Source: Bordetella holmesii ATCC 51541 (lineage in GTDB: Bacteria; Pseudomonadota; Gammaproteobacteria; Burkholderiales; Burkholderiaceae_B). Taken from it: a stretch of DNA of 64,000 bases. The DNA is taken from positions 124,001 through 188,000 of the forward strand of contig CP007494.1 of NCBI GenBank assembly GCA_000612485.1. Direction: 5' to 3'. The position numbers were made by a program, and so were the translations under genes. Positions 11,727 through 19,520 of the stretch are shown here, in pieces. The notes below the pieces were generated by a model that was given only the letters and a program-made list of their open reading frames with translations, was not told the origin of the DNA and ran no database searches. The number at the start of each line of letters is the position of its first letter. Position 1 is the first letter of the stretch.

Positions 11727-11851
11727 GGCGGCGCGGACCGATCTTCCATCAGGAATGGGAATCGATCGCATTCTATATCAGACGGGCACGTGCGGGCACG
11801 CGCTGCGGCGCGGCGGCGTAAGGCATGGAAGACTGCCCGACGCTAGACCCG

Positions 11852-11861
11852 CCCCCCCCCC
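11852..11861. repeat. Poly-C tract of ten C
   Basis: Ten consecutive C, the longest G or C run I noticed in the window. It lies 126 bases upstream of the sigma-factor start (minus strand) and inside a possible plus-strand reading frame from ATG 11825. With nine C that frame would run into the ORF ending at 12200. Poly-C tracts of this sort vary in length in Bordetella and control fim promoters. Confidence 0.7.
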
Positions 11862-11870
11862 AGGCACGAA

Positions 11871-12200
11871 TTGACAGGCATGCAACGGCTCGGGACAACC
11901 TGCCCGCTCCCGTCATTTATTTCTGGAACGCTCTTGCAAGCGCCGACTCAAGCATTGAAGCAGCCAGGCCCGCCCCTGCTGGCCGAGCTCGAAGCCATCG
12001 ACAAGGCTCTGCACCCACTCCCTGAACTGCCCATGCAGGACCTGTGCAGCGCCGCGATCCTTGCCCGGGCAATGCCGCGTTACGGTTACAAGCTGCTCCC
12101 CCATATCGGCGTGGCAGGCGTGGTAAGCCTCATGAAAAACGGCACTGGACCAGCGGGCATGTTGCGCGCCCTCAACGCCTGCTTGTGTCCGGCACCATGA
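11871..12200 (+). CDS. Hypothetical protein, translationally coupled to the TRIC-like gene
   Basis: 109 residues as read from a TTG at 11871. The C-terminal two thirds (PPLLAELEAIDKALHPLPEL onward) has strongly GC-ending codons, as real genes here do. Its stop overlaps the next ATG in the ATGA manner, both signs of coding. The N-terminal third is less convincing. An ATG at 11825 would extend it to 124 residues if the poly-C tract had nine rather than ten C. No family recognised, no signal peptide or membrane segment evident. A competing minus-strand frame (11913-12104) is considered less likely. Confidence 0.4.
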   Translation: MTGMQRLGTTCPLPSFISGTLLQAPTQALKQPGPPLLAELEAIDKALHPLPELPMQDLCSAAILARAMPRYGYKLLPHIGVAGVVSLMKNGTGPAGMLRALNACLCPAP

Positions 12201-12879
12201 GCGCGCACGAATTCGCCCTCGCGGCCTTGAATCAGCGCGGTCTGTTTATCGTGCTTGATCTCGCGGGGACGTTTGCTTTTGCGATCAGCGGCGCGGTGGC
12301 GGCCCGAAATCGCGGCCTGGATTGGTTTGGCGTCATGGTCATCGCCTTCTCCGTGGCTTGCGGCGGCGGCATCGTGCGTGACCTGTGCATCGGAGCGGTC
12401 CCTCCGGCCGGCCTGACAGACTGGCGCAACCTGACCGTGGCCATGGCGGCCGCTGTCATGACGACCGCCGCAGGCTCTCTGGTGGCCCGCTTGGCGCACC
12501 CGGTAACCTTATTCGATTCCCTGGGGCTGGGCTAGTTTGCGGTCACGGGAGCGCAGAAAGCGCTGTTCTATGGACACAACGCCGAGGCCGCCGTGTTGCT
12601 CGGGGTCCTTACCGCAGTGGGCGGAGGCGTGGTGCGTGACGTGCTGCTAAACCGCGTACCGGTCATTTTCCAACGCGAAATCTACGCCTCTGCCGCATTG
12701 GTCGGCGCGCTCATCGAGGTGGTGGGAGAACGCCTTGGATGGATGTCGAGCGCGCGAACCAGGTTCGCGCTGTTTGTTTCGCCCTCCGGTATCTGTCGCT
12801 ACGCTGCAAATGGAACTTGCCGCGCTGACCTGCTCCCCGTGATTAGTACGAAATCGATGTAGAGTCCGTTCCCAAAGGA

Positions 12880-13146
12880 ATGGCAATGAAGAAACGATTT
12901 ACGGAAGAGCAAATCATCGGCGTGCTCAAGGAAGCCGATGCAGGTGCCAAGCCCGCAGAGTTGTGCCGCAAGCACGGAATCTCCGAGGCAACGTACTACA
13001 ACTGGAAGGCGAAGTTCGGTGGCATGACGGTGTCGGACGCTCAGAGGCTCAAGGAGCTGGAGCAGGAGAACAACAAGCTCAAGAAGCTGTTGGCCGAGTC
13101 GATGCTGGACAAGGCGGCGCTTCAGGATCTGCTAAGCCGAAAGTAG
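12880..13146 (+). CDS. IS3-family transposase OrfA
   Basis: 88 residues. A helix-turn-helix of the transposase_8 (HTH) type (EEQIIGVLKEADAGAKPAEL, then CRKHGISEATYYNWKAKFGG) binds the IS ends; a leucine-zipper stretch follows (LKELEQENNKLKKLLAESML) for multimerisation. The stop at 13144-13146 lies within the beginning of the orfB frame, consistent with programmed -1 frameshifting to make the OrfAB transposase, although I did not see an unmistakable slippery heptamer. Confidence 0.93.
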   Translation: MAMKKRFTEEQIIGVLKEADAGAKPAELCRKHGISEATYYNWKAKFGGMTVSDAQRLKELEQENNKLKKLLAESMLDKAALQDLLSRK

Positions 13147-14006
13147 TCAGCCCGCAGGCCAAACGCGAGGCGGTCAGGACATTAATGACCGAGCGCAGCA
13201 TGGGTGTTACCCGGGCCTGTGGGCTGGTAGGAATTTCGCGGTCGCTGTTTGCCTACGAGAGCACACGCTCAGGCGATGCTGCGCTGACCGAGCGCATGAA
13301 AGAGATGGCAGTGGCGAAACGACGCTACGGCTATCGGAGGATCCATGTGCTCTTACGTCGCGAAGGCTGGCAAGCAAATCACAAGCGAATCTGGCGGCTG
13401 TACAGTCTGGCAGGGTTAAGCGTGCGAAAACGAAAGCGTAAGCGAATCGCGGCGACCGAGCGCGTGGTTCGCCTAGCGGCAATCGCGCCGAATCAGAGTT
13501 GGTCAATGGACTTTGTGGCCGACGGCCTAGCCTATGGCCGCCGATTCCGCTGTTTGACTATCGTCGATGACTACACTCGCGAATGCCTGGCCATCGAGGT
13601 CGATACGTCGTTGCCGGGACTGCGTGTTGCCATGGTGCTGCAACGGCTGGCGGAGATGCGTGGCCTGCCGCGATCTATTACCGTGGACAACGGGCCAGAG
13701 TTCGCCGGAAGAGCCTTGGACGCCTGGGCCTACCAAGCAGGCGTAAAGCTGTCGTTTATTCGGCCGGGTAAGCCGGTGGAGAACGCTTATATCGAAAGTT
13801 TCAACGGCAAGTTCCGCGACGAATGCCTTAACGAGCACTGGTTCTTGTCCCTGCGACAGGCTAAAAGCTTGATCGAAAACTGGCGAGTCGAGTACAACAC
13901 CGATCGGCCTCACAGCGCGCTCGGATATTTAACGCCGGCGCAATTCGTGCAGGCTCATCAGAAAGAAGGTCTTTTACCCCTGGGCTCTATGTCGGTGCCG
14001 TACTAA
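13143..14006 (+). CDS. IS3-family transposase OrfB (DDE integrase core)
   Basis: About 287 residues in the frame used after frameshifting from orfA; the independent start is uncertain (an ATG at 13185 is possible). An N-terminal HTH_21-like segment contains RRYGYRRIHVLLRREGW. The rve integrase core has the DDE residues in SMDFVAD, TVDNGPEFAG and NAYIESFNGKFRDECL. The usual R/K seven residues after the E is present. Complete in this copy; the second copy is broken by one extra base. Confidence 0.93.
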   Translation, partial: VVSPQAKREAVRTLMTERSMGVTRACGLVGISRSLFAYESTRSGDAALTERMKEMAVAKRRYGYRRIHVLLRREGWQANHKRIWRLYSLAGLSVRKRKRKRIAATERVVRLAAIAPNQSWSMDFVADGLAYGRRFRCLTIVDDYTRECLAIEVDTSLPGLRVAMVLQRLAEMRGLPRSITVDNGPEFAGRALDAWAYQAGVKLSFIRPGKPVENAYIESFNGKFRDECLNEHWFLSLRQAKSLIENWRVEYNTDRPHSALGYLTPAQFVQAHQKEGLLPLGSMSVPY

Positions 14007-14361
14007 ATCTGGGGGCAGGTCAGCGCGCCTCCGACTACGGAAAAAACATAGCGACTGATCCCGTCGCCACGTAAAGAGCAATAGCTCGGTTGGCATTCGG
14101 TGTTGCGCGCGCGGTGAGATATCCCGCCGTAGAATACCTACAGAGCATCGCCGCACTCAGGGAGCGCGATCATGACCCGCCCAAGTTTGCGCGCAAGCCT
14201 TTGGCGACTGGCGCAAGGCCACAGACACGGCGTTCGCGACTCAGACCATCGTTTGTTCCTGAGCGCTGCCCAACCCCTGTCGTCGAGCCGGAACGCTAGC
14301 GCGAACCATCGCCACGCCATGGGCCCGACGACAGCTTCACCGCCAAACACGGGAGATCAAC

Positions 14362-15123
14362 ATGAGCCAGAAAGTTCTAATCACCGCAGCCGCATCCGGC
14401 ATCGGGCTTGAAATTGCCCGGGCTTACGTCGCGGCGGGCGCCACCGTCTTCATCACCGACATCAATCAGCAGGCGATCGACGCTGCCCAACGGGAAGTCC
14501 CCGGCCTGCTGGCAACGCTGTGCGACAACGCCAAACTCGCCGACATCGAGAAAATGATCCCGGCTGCCATCAAGGCCCTGGGAGGCCTGGATGTGCTCGT
14601 CAACAACGCGGGCATCGCCGGGCCGACCGCGACGGTCGAAGACGTAGACCCCGCTAAATGGGAGCAAGTCATTGCCGTGGATCTGATCGGCACCTTCAAT
14701 GTCACCCGCTTGGCCATCCCGCACCTCAAACAGCAGCCAACGGCCAGCATCCTCATCATGTCGTCGTTGGGAGGGTGATTCGGTTACCCCAACCGCAGCC
14801 CTTACGGCGTGGCCAAGGCCGGCCTGATCTCCCTTGCGCAGACACTGGCCATCGAACTGGGCAACGACAACATCCGCGTCAACGCCATCGCTCCCGGCGC
14901 CGTGGGAGGCCAGCGCATCGAAAATGTGCTGCAAGGCCGGGCAAGCGCCAATGGCAAAACGGTCGAAGACGAACGTGCCTCCATGCTCAGCATCCAGTCG
15001 ATCAAAAGCTTTGTCGACCCCAAAGACATCGCCGCGCTCTGCGTCTTTTTGAGTTCCGACGCAGGCAAGTCCATCACCGGGCAGGTGATTCCCATCGATA
15101 ACGGCGCACTCAAAGCCGCGTAA
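14362..15123 (+). pseudogene. SDR-family oxidoreductase with in-frame stop codon
   Basis: A classical short-chain dehydrogenase of about 253 residues. The Rossmann start ITAAASGIGLEIARAYVAAG binds NAD(P); NNAG is at about residues 85-88; SSLGG precedes the catalytic tyrosine in RSPYGVAKAG. The codon after SSLGG is TGA (14776-14778) where CGA (Arg) would be expected, so one C-to-T change stops translation just before the catalytic Tyr-Lys. The rest of the frame is open to TAA 15121-15123 and ends ITGQVIPIDNGALKAA. Without the stop it would be a normal protein. Substrate unknown. The 287 bases upstream (14075-14361) hold no gene I can support. Confidence 0.88.
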
Positions 15124-15156
15124 ATGCGCCAAGGCGCCGCCCAGAAGGCGGGCAAC

Positions 15157-15192
15157 AAAAAACCCGCGTCTCTAAGAGAATCGCGGGTTTTT
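15157..15192. terminator. Bidirectional rho-independent terminator
   Basis: A stem of AAAAACCCGCG and CGCGGGTTTTT around a 14-base loop, with A and T runs on either side. It would end the SDR transcript on the plus strand and lies just downstream of the minus-strand tRNA-Leu. Confidence 0.85.
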
Positions 15193-15217
15193 GCAATTGC
15201 GTACTGCTAAGTATTCT

Positions 15218-15302
15218 TGGTGCCGACGGCGAGACTCGAACTCGCACAGCTTTCGCCACTACCCCCTCAAGATAGCGTGTCTACCAATTTCACCACGTCG
15301 GC
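15218..15302 (-). tRNA. tRNA-Leu, anticodon GAG
   Basis: 85 nt including encoded CCA. The acceptor stem GCCGACG pairs with CGUCGGC; the D-arm is TGGTGAAATTGGTAGAC; the anticodon loop carries GAG; a long variable arm (typical class II, Leu) and the T-arm GTTCGAGTC are present. Reads CUC/CUU codons. The gene is on the minus strand between convergent transcription units. Confidence 0.95.
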
Positions 15303-15415
15303 CAAAACTTCCGTCCTGGCTCGCAAACAAAATACATTCACGTCCTAGGAAGTCGGGCATTCTAGCACGGTTTTTTTAGCTCGCAAAACAGCAAGCCCCA
15401 GACCGTCTGCGCTGC

Positions 15416-16189
15416 CTATTGGATCAGCCTGCCGCCATCGACCACAAGCTCAGCACCAGTGATCATACGGGCATCCGAGGAGCCCAGAAAGGCTACGGAT
15501 GCAGCGACGTCCTCTGCCGTGACGATGGTCTGCATAGGATTCATGGCCCGAACCGCCGCCCGCGCCGCCTCTTGTCCGCCGAACTGCGCGGCCAGCTTCT
15601 CGGCGATGAGCGCCGTCCATACATACCCCGGGTGCACGACATTGACACGGATGCGGTAGCCCGCCCGGGCAGCACTCAACGCAGCCTGTTGCGTGAGATT
15701 GCGCAACGCGCTCTTGCTCGTGCCATAAGCGCCGCCCGTCGCCGAACCCACAAAACCGGCGATGGACCCCATGTTGACGATGGCTCCCCCGTCGGGCTGC
15801 TGTTTCATGACGCGCATGGCAGCCTGCACCCCATGAAAAACACCGTCCACATTGATCGCGAACAGGCGTTCCCACTCCGCAACATCGATGTCCTCGAAAC
15901 TGACCGACTCCGAAGAAACGCCCCCCGCATTGTTGACCACCACATCAAGGCGGCCGTGAAGGTCGAGCACCGCCTGCAGGGCATCTGCCCAACTCCCGGG
16001 CTTGGTGACGTCCAGCGGCACCCTATGGAGAGGGTCGTCGCCCGCGCGTCGCTCTCCAGAACGCACGGCAATATCGCCCAATACGACCGAGGCCCCCTCG
16101 TCGGCCAACCGCCGGGCGATGGCCTGCCCCATATCGCCCAGGCCTCCCGAAATGAATACTACCTTCCCTTCGTAACGCTGCATGCTCAA
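15416..16189 (-). CDS. SDR-family oxidoreductase
   Basis: 257 residues, intact. The cofactor motif is GGLGDMGQAIARRLADEG (the usual TGxxxGxG with Thr replaced by Gly at position 1); acidic LGDIAV after strand 2 favours NAD(H); NNAG is at about residues 89-92. Catalytic residues: Ser in NMGSIAGFVG, with Tyr and Lys in YGTSK. The end ITGAELVVDGGRLIQ is classical. It is the last gene of a minus-strand operon with the Bug protein, the hydrolase and the VOC protein. Probably a dehydrogenase for a hydroxy or keto intermediate in that pathway; substrate unknown. Confidence 0.88.
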   Translation of the reverse strand: MSMQRYEGKVVFISGGLGDMGQAIARRLADEGASVVLGDIAVRSGERRAGDDPLHRVPLDVTKPGSWADALQAVLDLHGRLDVVVNNAGGVSSESVSFEDIDVAEWERLFAINVDGVFHGVQAAMRVMKQQPDGGAIVNMGSIAGFVGSATGGAYGTSKSALRNLTQQAALSAARAGYRIRVNVVHPGYVWTALIAEKLAAQFGGQEAARAAVRAMNPMQTIVTAEDVAASVAFLGSSDARMITGAELVVDGGRLIQ

Positions 16190-16192
16190 TCC

Positions 16193-17154
16193 TTATTGGG
16201 CCGACATTCCGGCTTCTTTCATGATGGGTGTCCAGCGGCTGATTTCGCTATCGATATAAGCAGCGAACTCATCCGGCGACGAGGTTTTGACAAGCACCCC
16301 TTGCCCGGTGAACTTGGCGGCCACCTCGGGATCGGTAATGGCGGCGACGATGGCATCGTGCAGTTTGGCCACGACCGGCTCAGGCGTTCCCGCCTTGACG
16401 GCCACTCCCCACCAGAACGTCGGCACGATAGAGGCGTAGCCCAGTTCTTTCAACGTGGGGACCTCCGGAAAGAGTGCGGAACGCGCCTCCGACCCGATGG
16501 CCAGGGCCCTCAGCTTGCCTGCCTTGGCATATACGCCCGACGTCGGAATAGCGTCGTACATGAAATCCACCTGACCGCTGATGACATCGGCCAACCCCGG
16601 CGTGGAGCCGCGGTAGGCCACGTGCGTCATGGGAGCACCGATCTTGGCTGACAACAGCGTACCGAACAACTGCCCACCCGTCCCCACGCCCTGCGAGGCA
16701 TAAGCCAGCGTCTGCTTGCCTGCCGCGTCCACCAGGGCGGGAAAGTCGTGATACGACCGATTGTTGGGCACCACCACGAGGGCGGGAGACTCGATCAGTT
16801 GCGTGACAGGTCGCAGGTCGCGACGCGGGTCATAACTGAGCTTGGAAAACAGGCCCATATTGGTCGCCAAAGAGGGCACGTCACCGAAAAAATCTGATAA
16901 CCATCGGCGGGCGATTGCTTGAGATAGTTCATCGCGATCTGCGCGGCTCCCCCTGGCCGATTCTCGACTACCACGGGCTGCCTCAGGCTTTTGGCCATCC
17001 TGGCCCCCACCTCGCGCGCGAGTTGATCCGTCAGGCCTCCGGCGGCGTAAGGCACTACCGCGGTAATCGGTTTGGACGGAAACACTTCGGCATGACAGGC
17101 CGAACCCAGTGTCAGAGCCAAAAGCGCACCCAACCAGACAGGTTTCATTTTCAT
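16193..17154 (-). pseudogene. Bug/TctC-family periplasmic binding protein, one frameshift
   Basis: The start at 17154 is chosen because GGAG lies six bases upstream. The signal peptide MKMKPVWLGALLALTLGSAC ends at AxA (CHAEVFPSKPI); VVPYAAGGLTDQLAREV and NRPGGAAQIA are family hallmarks. Near 16887-16892 a run of six T on the coding strand shifts the frame; a seventh T would join QIFFGDVPSLATNMG. The second part runs to MKEAGMSAQ. If repaired, about 320 residues. Bug proteins are greatly expanded in Bordetella and bind carboxylates or aromatic acids in the periplasm. It lies four bases from the SDR gene and just downstream of the fumarylacetoacetate-hydrolase-like gene. Confidence 0.85.
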
Positions 17155-17186
17155 TGTCTTCTCCAATTTTTTGTCGTGTGTAGGAC

Positions 17187-18017
17187 TTATTCTGTGGCGA
17201 CCGTATTGCGCAGTACGCCGATGCGGTCGACCTCGATTTCCACCACGTCTCCTTGGCGCATGAACACTGGCGGCTGGCGCTTGGCACCCACGCCTCCGGG
17301 CGTGCCGGTGACGATGACATCACCCACCGCCAAAGGCGTGAACGTCGACAGATGGGCAATCTGCCGCGCGAAGGAATGGATGAGCAGATCGGTCGTGGTG
17401 CGCTGCATCTCCTGGCCATTGAGCCGGGTGACCAAGGTCATCGGCGAGCCGAACGGTATTTCGTCGGCCGTGACCAGCCAGGGACCAAAGCCGCCTGTGC
17501 GCCAGAAATTCTTGCCGGCGGTCCATTGCGAGGTGGCGGTTTGCCAGTCGCGAATGCTGCCATCGTTGTAGCAGGCATAGCCGGCGATGTAATCGCCGGC
17601 ATCCGCTTCGGCGATTCGCCGGCCGGCCTTGCCGATAACGATGGCAATTTCACCTTCGTAATCGAGCCGTGACGACTCCGCAGGCAAGACGATGGCTTCC
17701 CCATGCGCGACCTGCGAATCTGCCACGCGCATGAAAATGGTGGGATGCTCGGTCGACTGGCGGCCGGTCTCCTTGACGTGGTCGGCATAGTTCAGACCTA
17801 CGCAGAAAATCTGCCCGGGATTGGGAATGACGGGCAACAACCGCAGTCCGGCCAACTCCCGCCGCGGCGCCCCGACATCTGCCGGCAGACCTGCGGCCAG
17901 AAAGGTCTTTAGATCAGGGGCCTGGGCTCCGTAGTGGGCGCCGAGATCCAGAACATACTGGTCCTGCAACACGCCATAGGAGGCCTGGCTATCAAAGAGG
18001 AAGCTGATGAGTTTCAT
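17187..18017 (-). CDS. Fumarylacetoacetate hydrolase (FAH) family protein
   Basis: 276 residues from MKLISFLFD. An N-terminal small domain is followed by the FAH fold: FCVGLNYADHVKETG (catalytic His), then the metal ligands in LDYEGEIAIVIGKAGR and ACYNDGSIRDWQ, and the C-terminal VIVTGTPGGVGAKRQPPVF. Members hydrolyse or decarboxylate beta-diketo acids, for example acylpyruvates or products of aromatic ring cleavage, with Mg2+ or Mn2+. It is placed between a VOC protein and a Bug binding protein, so a ring-cleavage pathway is plausible. Intact; exact substrate unknown. Confidence 0.9.
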   Translation of the reverse strand: MKLISFLFDSQASYGVLQDQYVLDLGAHYGAQAPDLKTFLAAGLPADVGAPRRELAGLRLLPVIPNPGQIFCVGLNYADHVKETGRQSTEHPTIFMRVADSQVAHGEAIVLPAESSRLDYEGEIAIVIGKAGRRIAEADAGDYIAGYACYNDGSIRDWQTATSQWTAGKNFWRTGGFGPWLVTADEIPFGSPMTLVTRLNGQEMQRTTTDLLIHSFARQIAHLSTFTPLAVGDVIVTGTPGGVGAKRQPPVFMRQGDVVEIEVDRIGVLRNTVATE

Positions 18018-18044
18018 AGTGCAAAGGTCTCGGGTCAAAAAAAA

Positions 18045-18614
18045 TCAAGGTTGGCGCCGGTCGGCGAGCATGCGCAGATGCATGGCCTGCTGCCATTCCG
18101 TGCGTGGCTGAAAACCCGGCCGATCGCGCGCGATGCGTTCGGCCAGCGTCATGATGCTGGCGTCGTCCAGGGTCAGATCCACCGGCTGACGCAGGGGCTG
18201 CTCGCAGTACCACGGTGTATCCATGAACACCTCAAGACGATTGCCCTCGGGGTCGCGGCAATAGAAAGACACCGAATTGCCATGCGTGACGGCCTGCATG
18301 TCGGCCACGCCAGCGGCCAGCAGGCGCGCATGAAAATGCCGCAAGCCCGGCAGGTCCGGAACACGAAAAGACACCTGATTGATCACATTGAACGGCACCG
18401 CATCGGGGCGCCCTGACACCAACACGATCTGATGGTGCTCGGCCGGATCACGGCTCAGGAACACCAATTGCGCCTGCCCCATCGTCCCTTTGTCGGTCAC
18501 GGTAAAGCCCAGGGCCTGCTGGTAGAATCGGGTCATCGCCGCGAGGTCGATGACGTAAAAGCCCATGTGGCTGAAGGCGAGCGCAGGACCCTCTTCCCAG
18601 GTCATAGAATTCAT
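18045..18614 (-). CDS. VOC-superfamily protein (glyoxalase / extradiol-dioxygenase-like)
   Basis: 189 residues, intact, first gene of the operon. The glyoxalase-type repeat starts FSHMGFYVIDLAAMTRFY, whose His is the usual first metal ligand; the second half has SFYCRDPEGNRLEVFMDTPW with the usual Glu ligand. A C-terminal tail of about 45 residues lacks the fold. Such proteins include catechol 2,3-dioxygenases and isomerases acting on CoA esters. Divergent from an IclR regulator. Either Met1 or Met4 could be the start. Confidence 0.82.
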   Translation of the reverse strand: MNSMTWEEGPALAFSHMGFYVIDLAAMTRFYQQALGFTVTDKGTMGQAQLVFLSRDPAEHHQIVLVSGRPDAVPFNVINQVSFRVPDLPGLRHFHARLLAAGVADMQAVTHGNSVSFYCRDPEGNRLEVFMDTPWYCEQPLRQPVDLTLDDASIMTLAERIARDRPGFQPRTEWQQAMHLRMLADRRQP

Positions 18615-18623
18615 TTTTTATCG

Positions 18624-18649
18624 CCATTTGATAAATCGACGATAAATGG
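18624..18649. promoter_or_regulatory. Candidate operator, direct and inverted repeat
   Basis: CCATTT and AAATGG form an inverted repeat, and GATAAAT occurs twice (18630-18636 and 18641-18647). It lies immediately upstream of the VOC gene in the region shared with the divergent IclR gene. A candidate binding site for the regulator, or part of the promoter. Confidence 0.4.
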
Positions 18650-18672
18650 TGTCTGCCCTGAAAAAATTCGTC

Positions 18673-18693
18673 AATTATCTTATAGTGATAATT
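18673..18693. promoter_or_regulatory. Candidate IclR operator: AATTATC-N7-GATAATT
   Basis: A perfect seven-base inverted repeat with a seven-base spacer in the divergent intergenic region, 27 bases upstream of the IclR start. IclR regulators usually control their own gene and the divergent operon from such a site. The sequence also resembles a Fur half-site pattern, so the assignment is tentative. Confidence 0.45.
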
Positions 18694-18719
18694 TTCAAAT
18701 TTAAGGATCACGCCACCCC

Positions 18720-19520
18720 ATGGCCGAAACCAGCCTCGCCCGCATGATTGCCATCCTGGATCTATTCAAGAGCCCTCGCGCGGCATGGCCGGCCGAGGCT
18801 ATCGCCGAGGCCATGAGTTACAGCGTGCCGACGGTCTATCGCTATGTCCGGGAATTAGTGGCCTGCGGATTGTTGCGCCGCGACGTGGGAGGGACGTTTG
18901 TGCTCGGGCCTGCCGCCACGGAGCTGGATTACCATATCCGCACCGGCGACCCACTCATCACGGCCGCGGCAGCGCCGATGGCGGCGCTGGCAGCGGACAC
19001 CGGCATGGACGCCGTCCTCGCCACCATTTGCGGCGCCCGCATCATCACGGTGCATCACGAATTAGGCGCAGATCCTGCGCGCATGAGCTTCGGACGCGGG
19101 CGGCGCATGCCGATGTTCCGAGGAGCCATGTCCTTGTGCATCATGGCCGCGCTGCCGCGCGCCCAGATGCGCAAGCTGCATCAAGAGTGCGGAGATGCCC
19201 CCCCGGATCTGAGCTGGGACGAGTTTGTCGATGAGGTCAAGCAGCTACGGCGCCGGGGCTATGCCTACACCGAAGGGGCGCTGGACCCCAACTTGGCCGG
19301 ACTGGCACTGCCATTCACCGAGCCCGACCGGCATATCGTGGCCTCCCTGGGGCTGGTATCCAGGCAGACGCGGCTGGCCACTAGCGACAAAACGCCATTG
19401 TTGGCCGCGTTGCGTGAGTGCGCCCAACGCATTCACACCACGCTGGGCAGCGCATGCACGGCGGGCCCTACGGCCGCTGACCTCAATGCACATGCGGCGC
19501 CGACAGCAGGCAGCTTATAG
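18720..19520 (+). CDS. IclR-family transcriptional regulator
   Basis: 266 residues, intact. N-terminal winged helix (about 5-65: LARMIAILDLFKSPRAAWPA, then SYSVPTVYRYVRELVACGLL) and C-terminal IclR effector domain with GMDAVLATICGARIITVHHE and GRGRRMPMFRGAMS. Probably controls the divergent VOC/FAH/Bug/SDR operon in response to a pathway metabolite. Its stop overlaps the end of the convergent DUF4139 gene by six bases. Confidence 0.9.
   Translation: MAETSLARMIAILDLFKSPRAAWPAEAIAEAMSYSVPTVYRYVRELVACGLLRRDVGGTFVLGPAATELDYHIRTGDPLITAAAAPMAALAADTGMDAVLATICGARIITVHHELGADPARMSFGRGRRMPMFRGAMSLCIMAALPRAQMRKLHQECGDAPPDLSWDEFVDEVKQLRRRGYAYTEGALDPNLAGLALPFTEPDRHIVASLGLVSRQTRLATSDKTPLLAALRECAQRIHTTLGSACTAGPTAADLNAHAAPTAGSL

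Larger units (their letters stand above)
12826..14022 (+). mobile_element. IS3-family insertion sequence (IS407-like), copy 1, 1,197 bp
   Basis: The ends are imperfect inverted repeats beginning TGACCTGC: left TGACCTGCTCCCCGTGATTA; right, read inward, TGACCTGCCCCCAGATTTAG. The flanks carry a four-base direct repeat GCGC (12822-12825 and 14023-14026), the length usual in the IS407 group. Two overlapping ORFs, orfA and orfB, are both open. This copy is apparently intact and inserted cleanly in the TRIC-like gene. A second, inverted copy is at 51946-53143. Confidence 0.93.
12197..14074 (+). pseudogene. TRIC-like cation channel family gene (UPF0126/YadS), three lesions including IS insertion
   Basis: The family has two repeats of a three-helix unit. 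The first is visible as LDLAGTFAFAISGAVAARNR with VACGGGIVRDLCIG; the second has FAVTGAQKALFYG and TAVGGGVVRDVLLNRVP. The GGGxxRD motifs of both repeats are present. Lesions: an in-frame TAG at 12533-12535; loss of one T near 12777-12779, after which the correct sequence FALRYLSLR reads in another frame; and an IS3-family element at 12826-14022. Removing the IS and one copy of the GCGC duplication restores the end of the gene to TAA 14072-14074, so the IS removed only the last 16 or so codons. Family proteins are inner-membrane, TRIC-related potassium channel homologues. Confidence 0.85.

Noticed and set aside
11913..12104. Minus-strand ORF MGEQLVTVTRHCPGKDRG and its upstream extension
   Set aside because: Some protein-like composition, but the plus frame has better codon use and ends in an ATGA overlap with the next gene.
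14172..14411. 79-codon ORF before the SDR gene
   Set aside because: Runs into the SDR start in another frame and has no family features.
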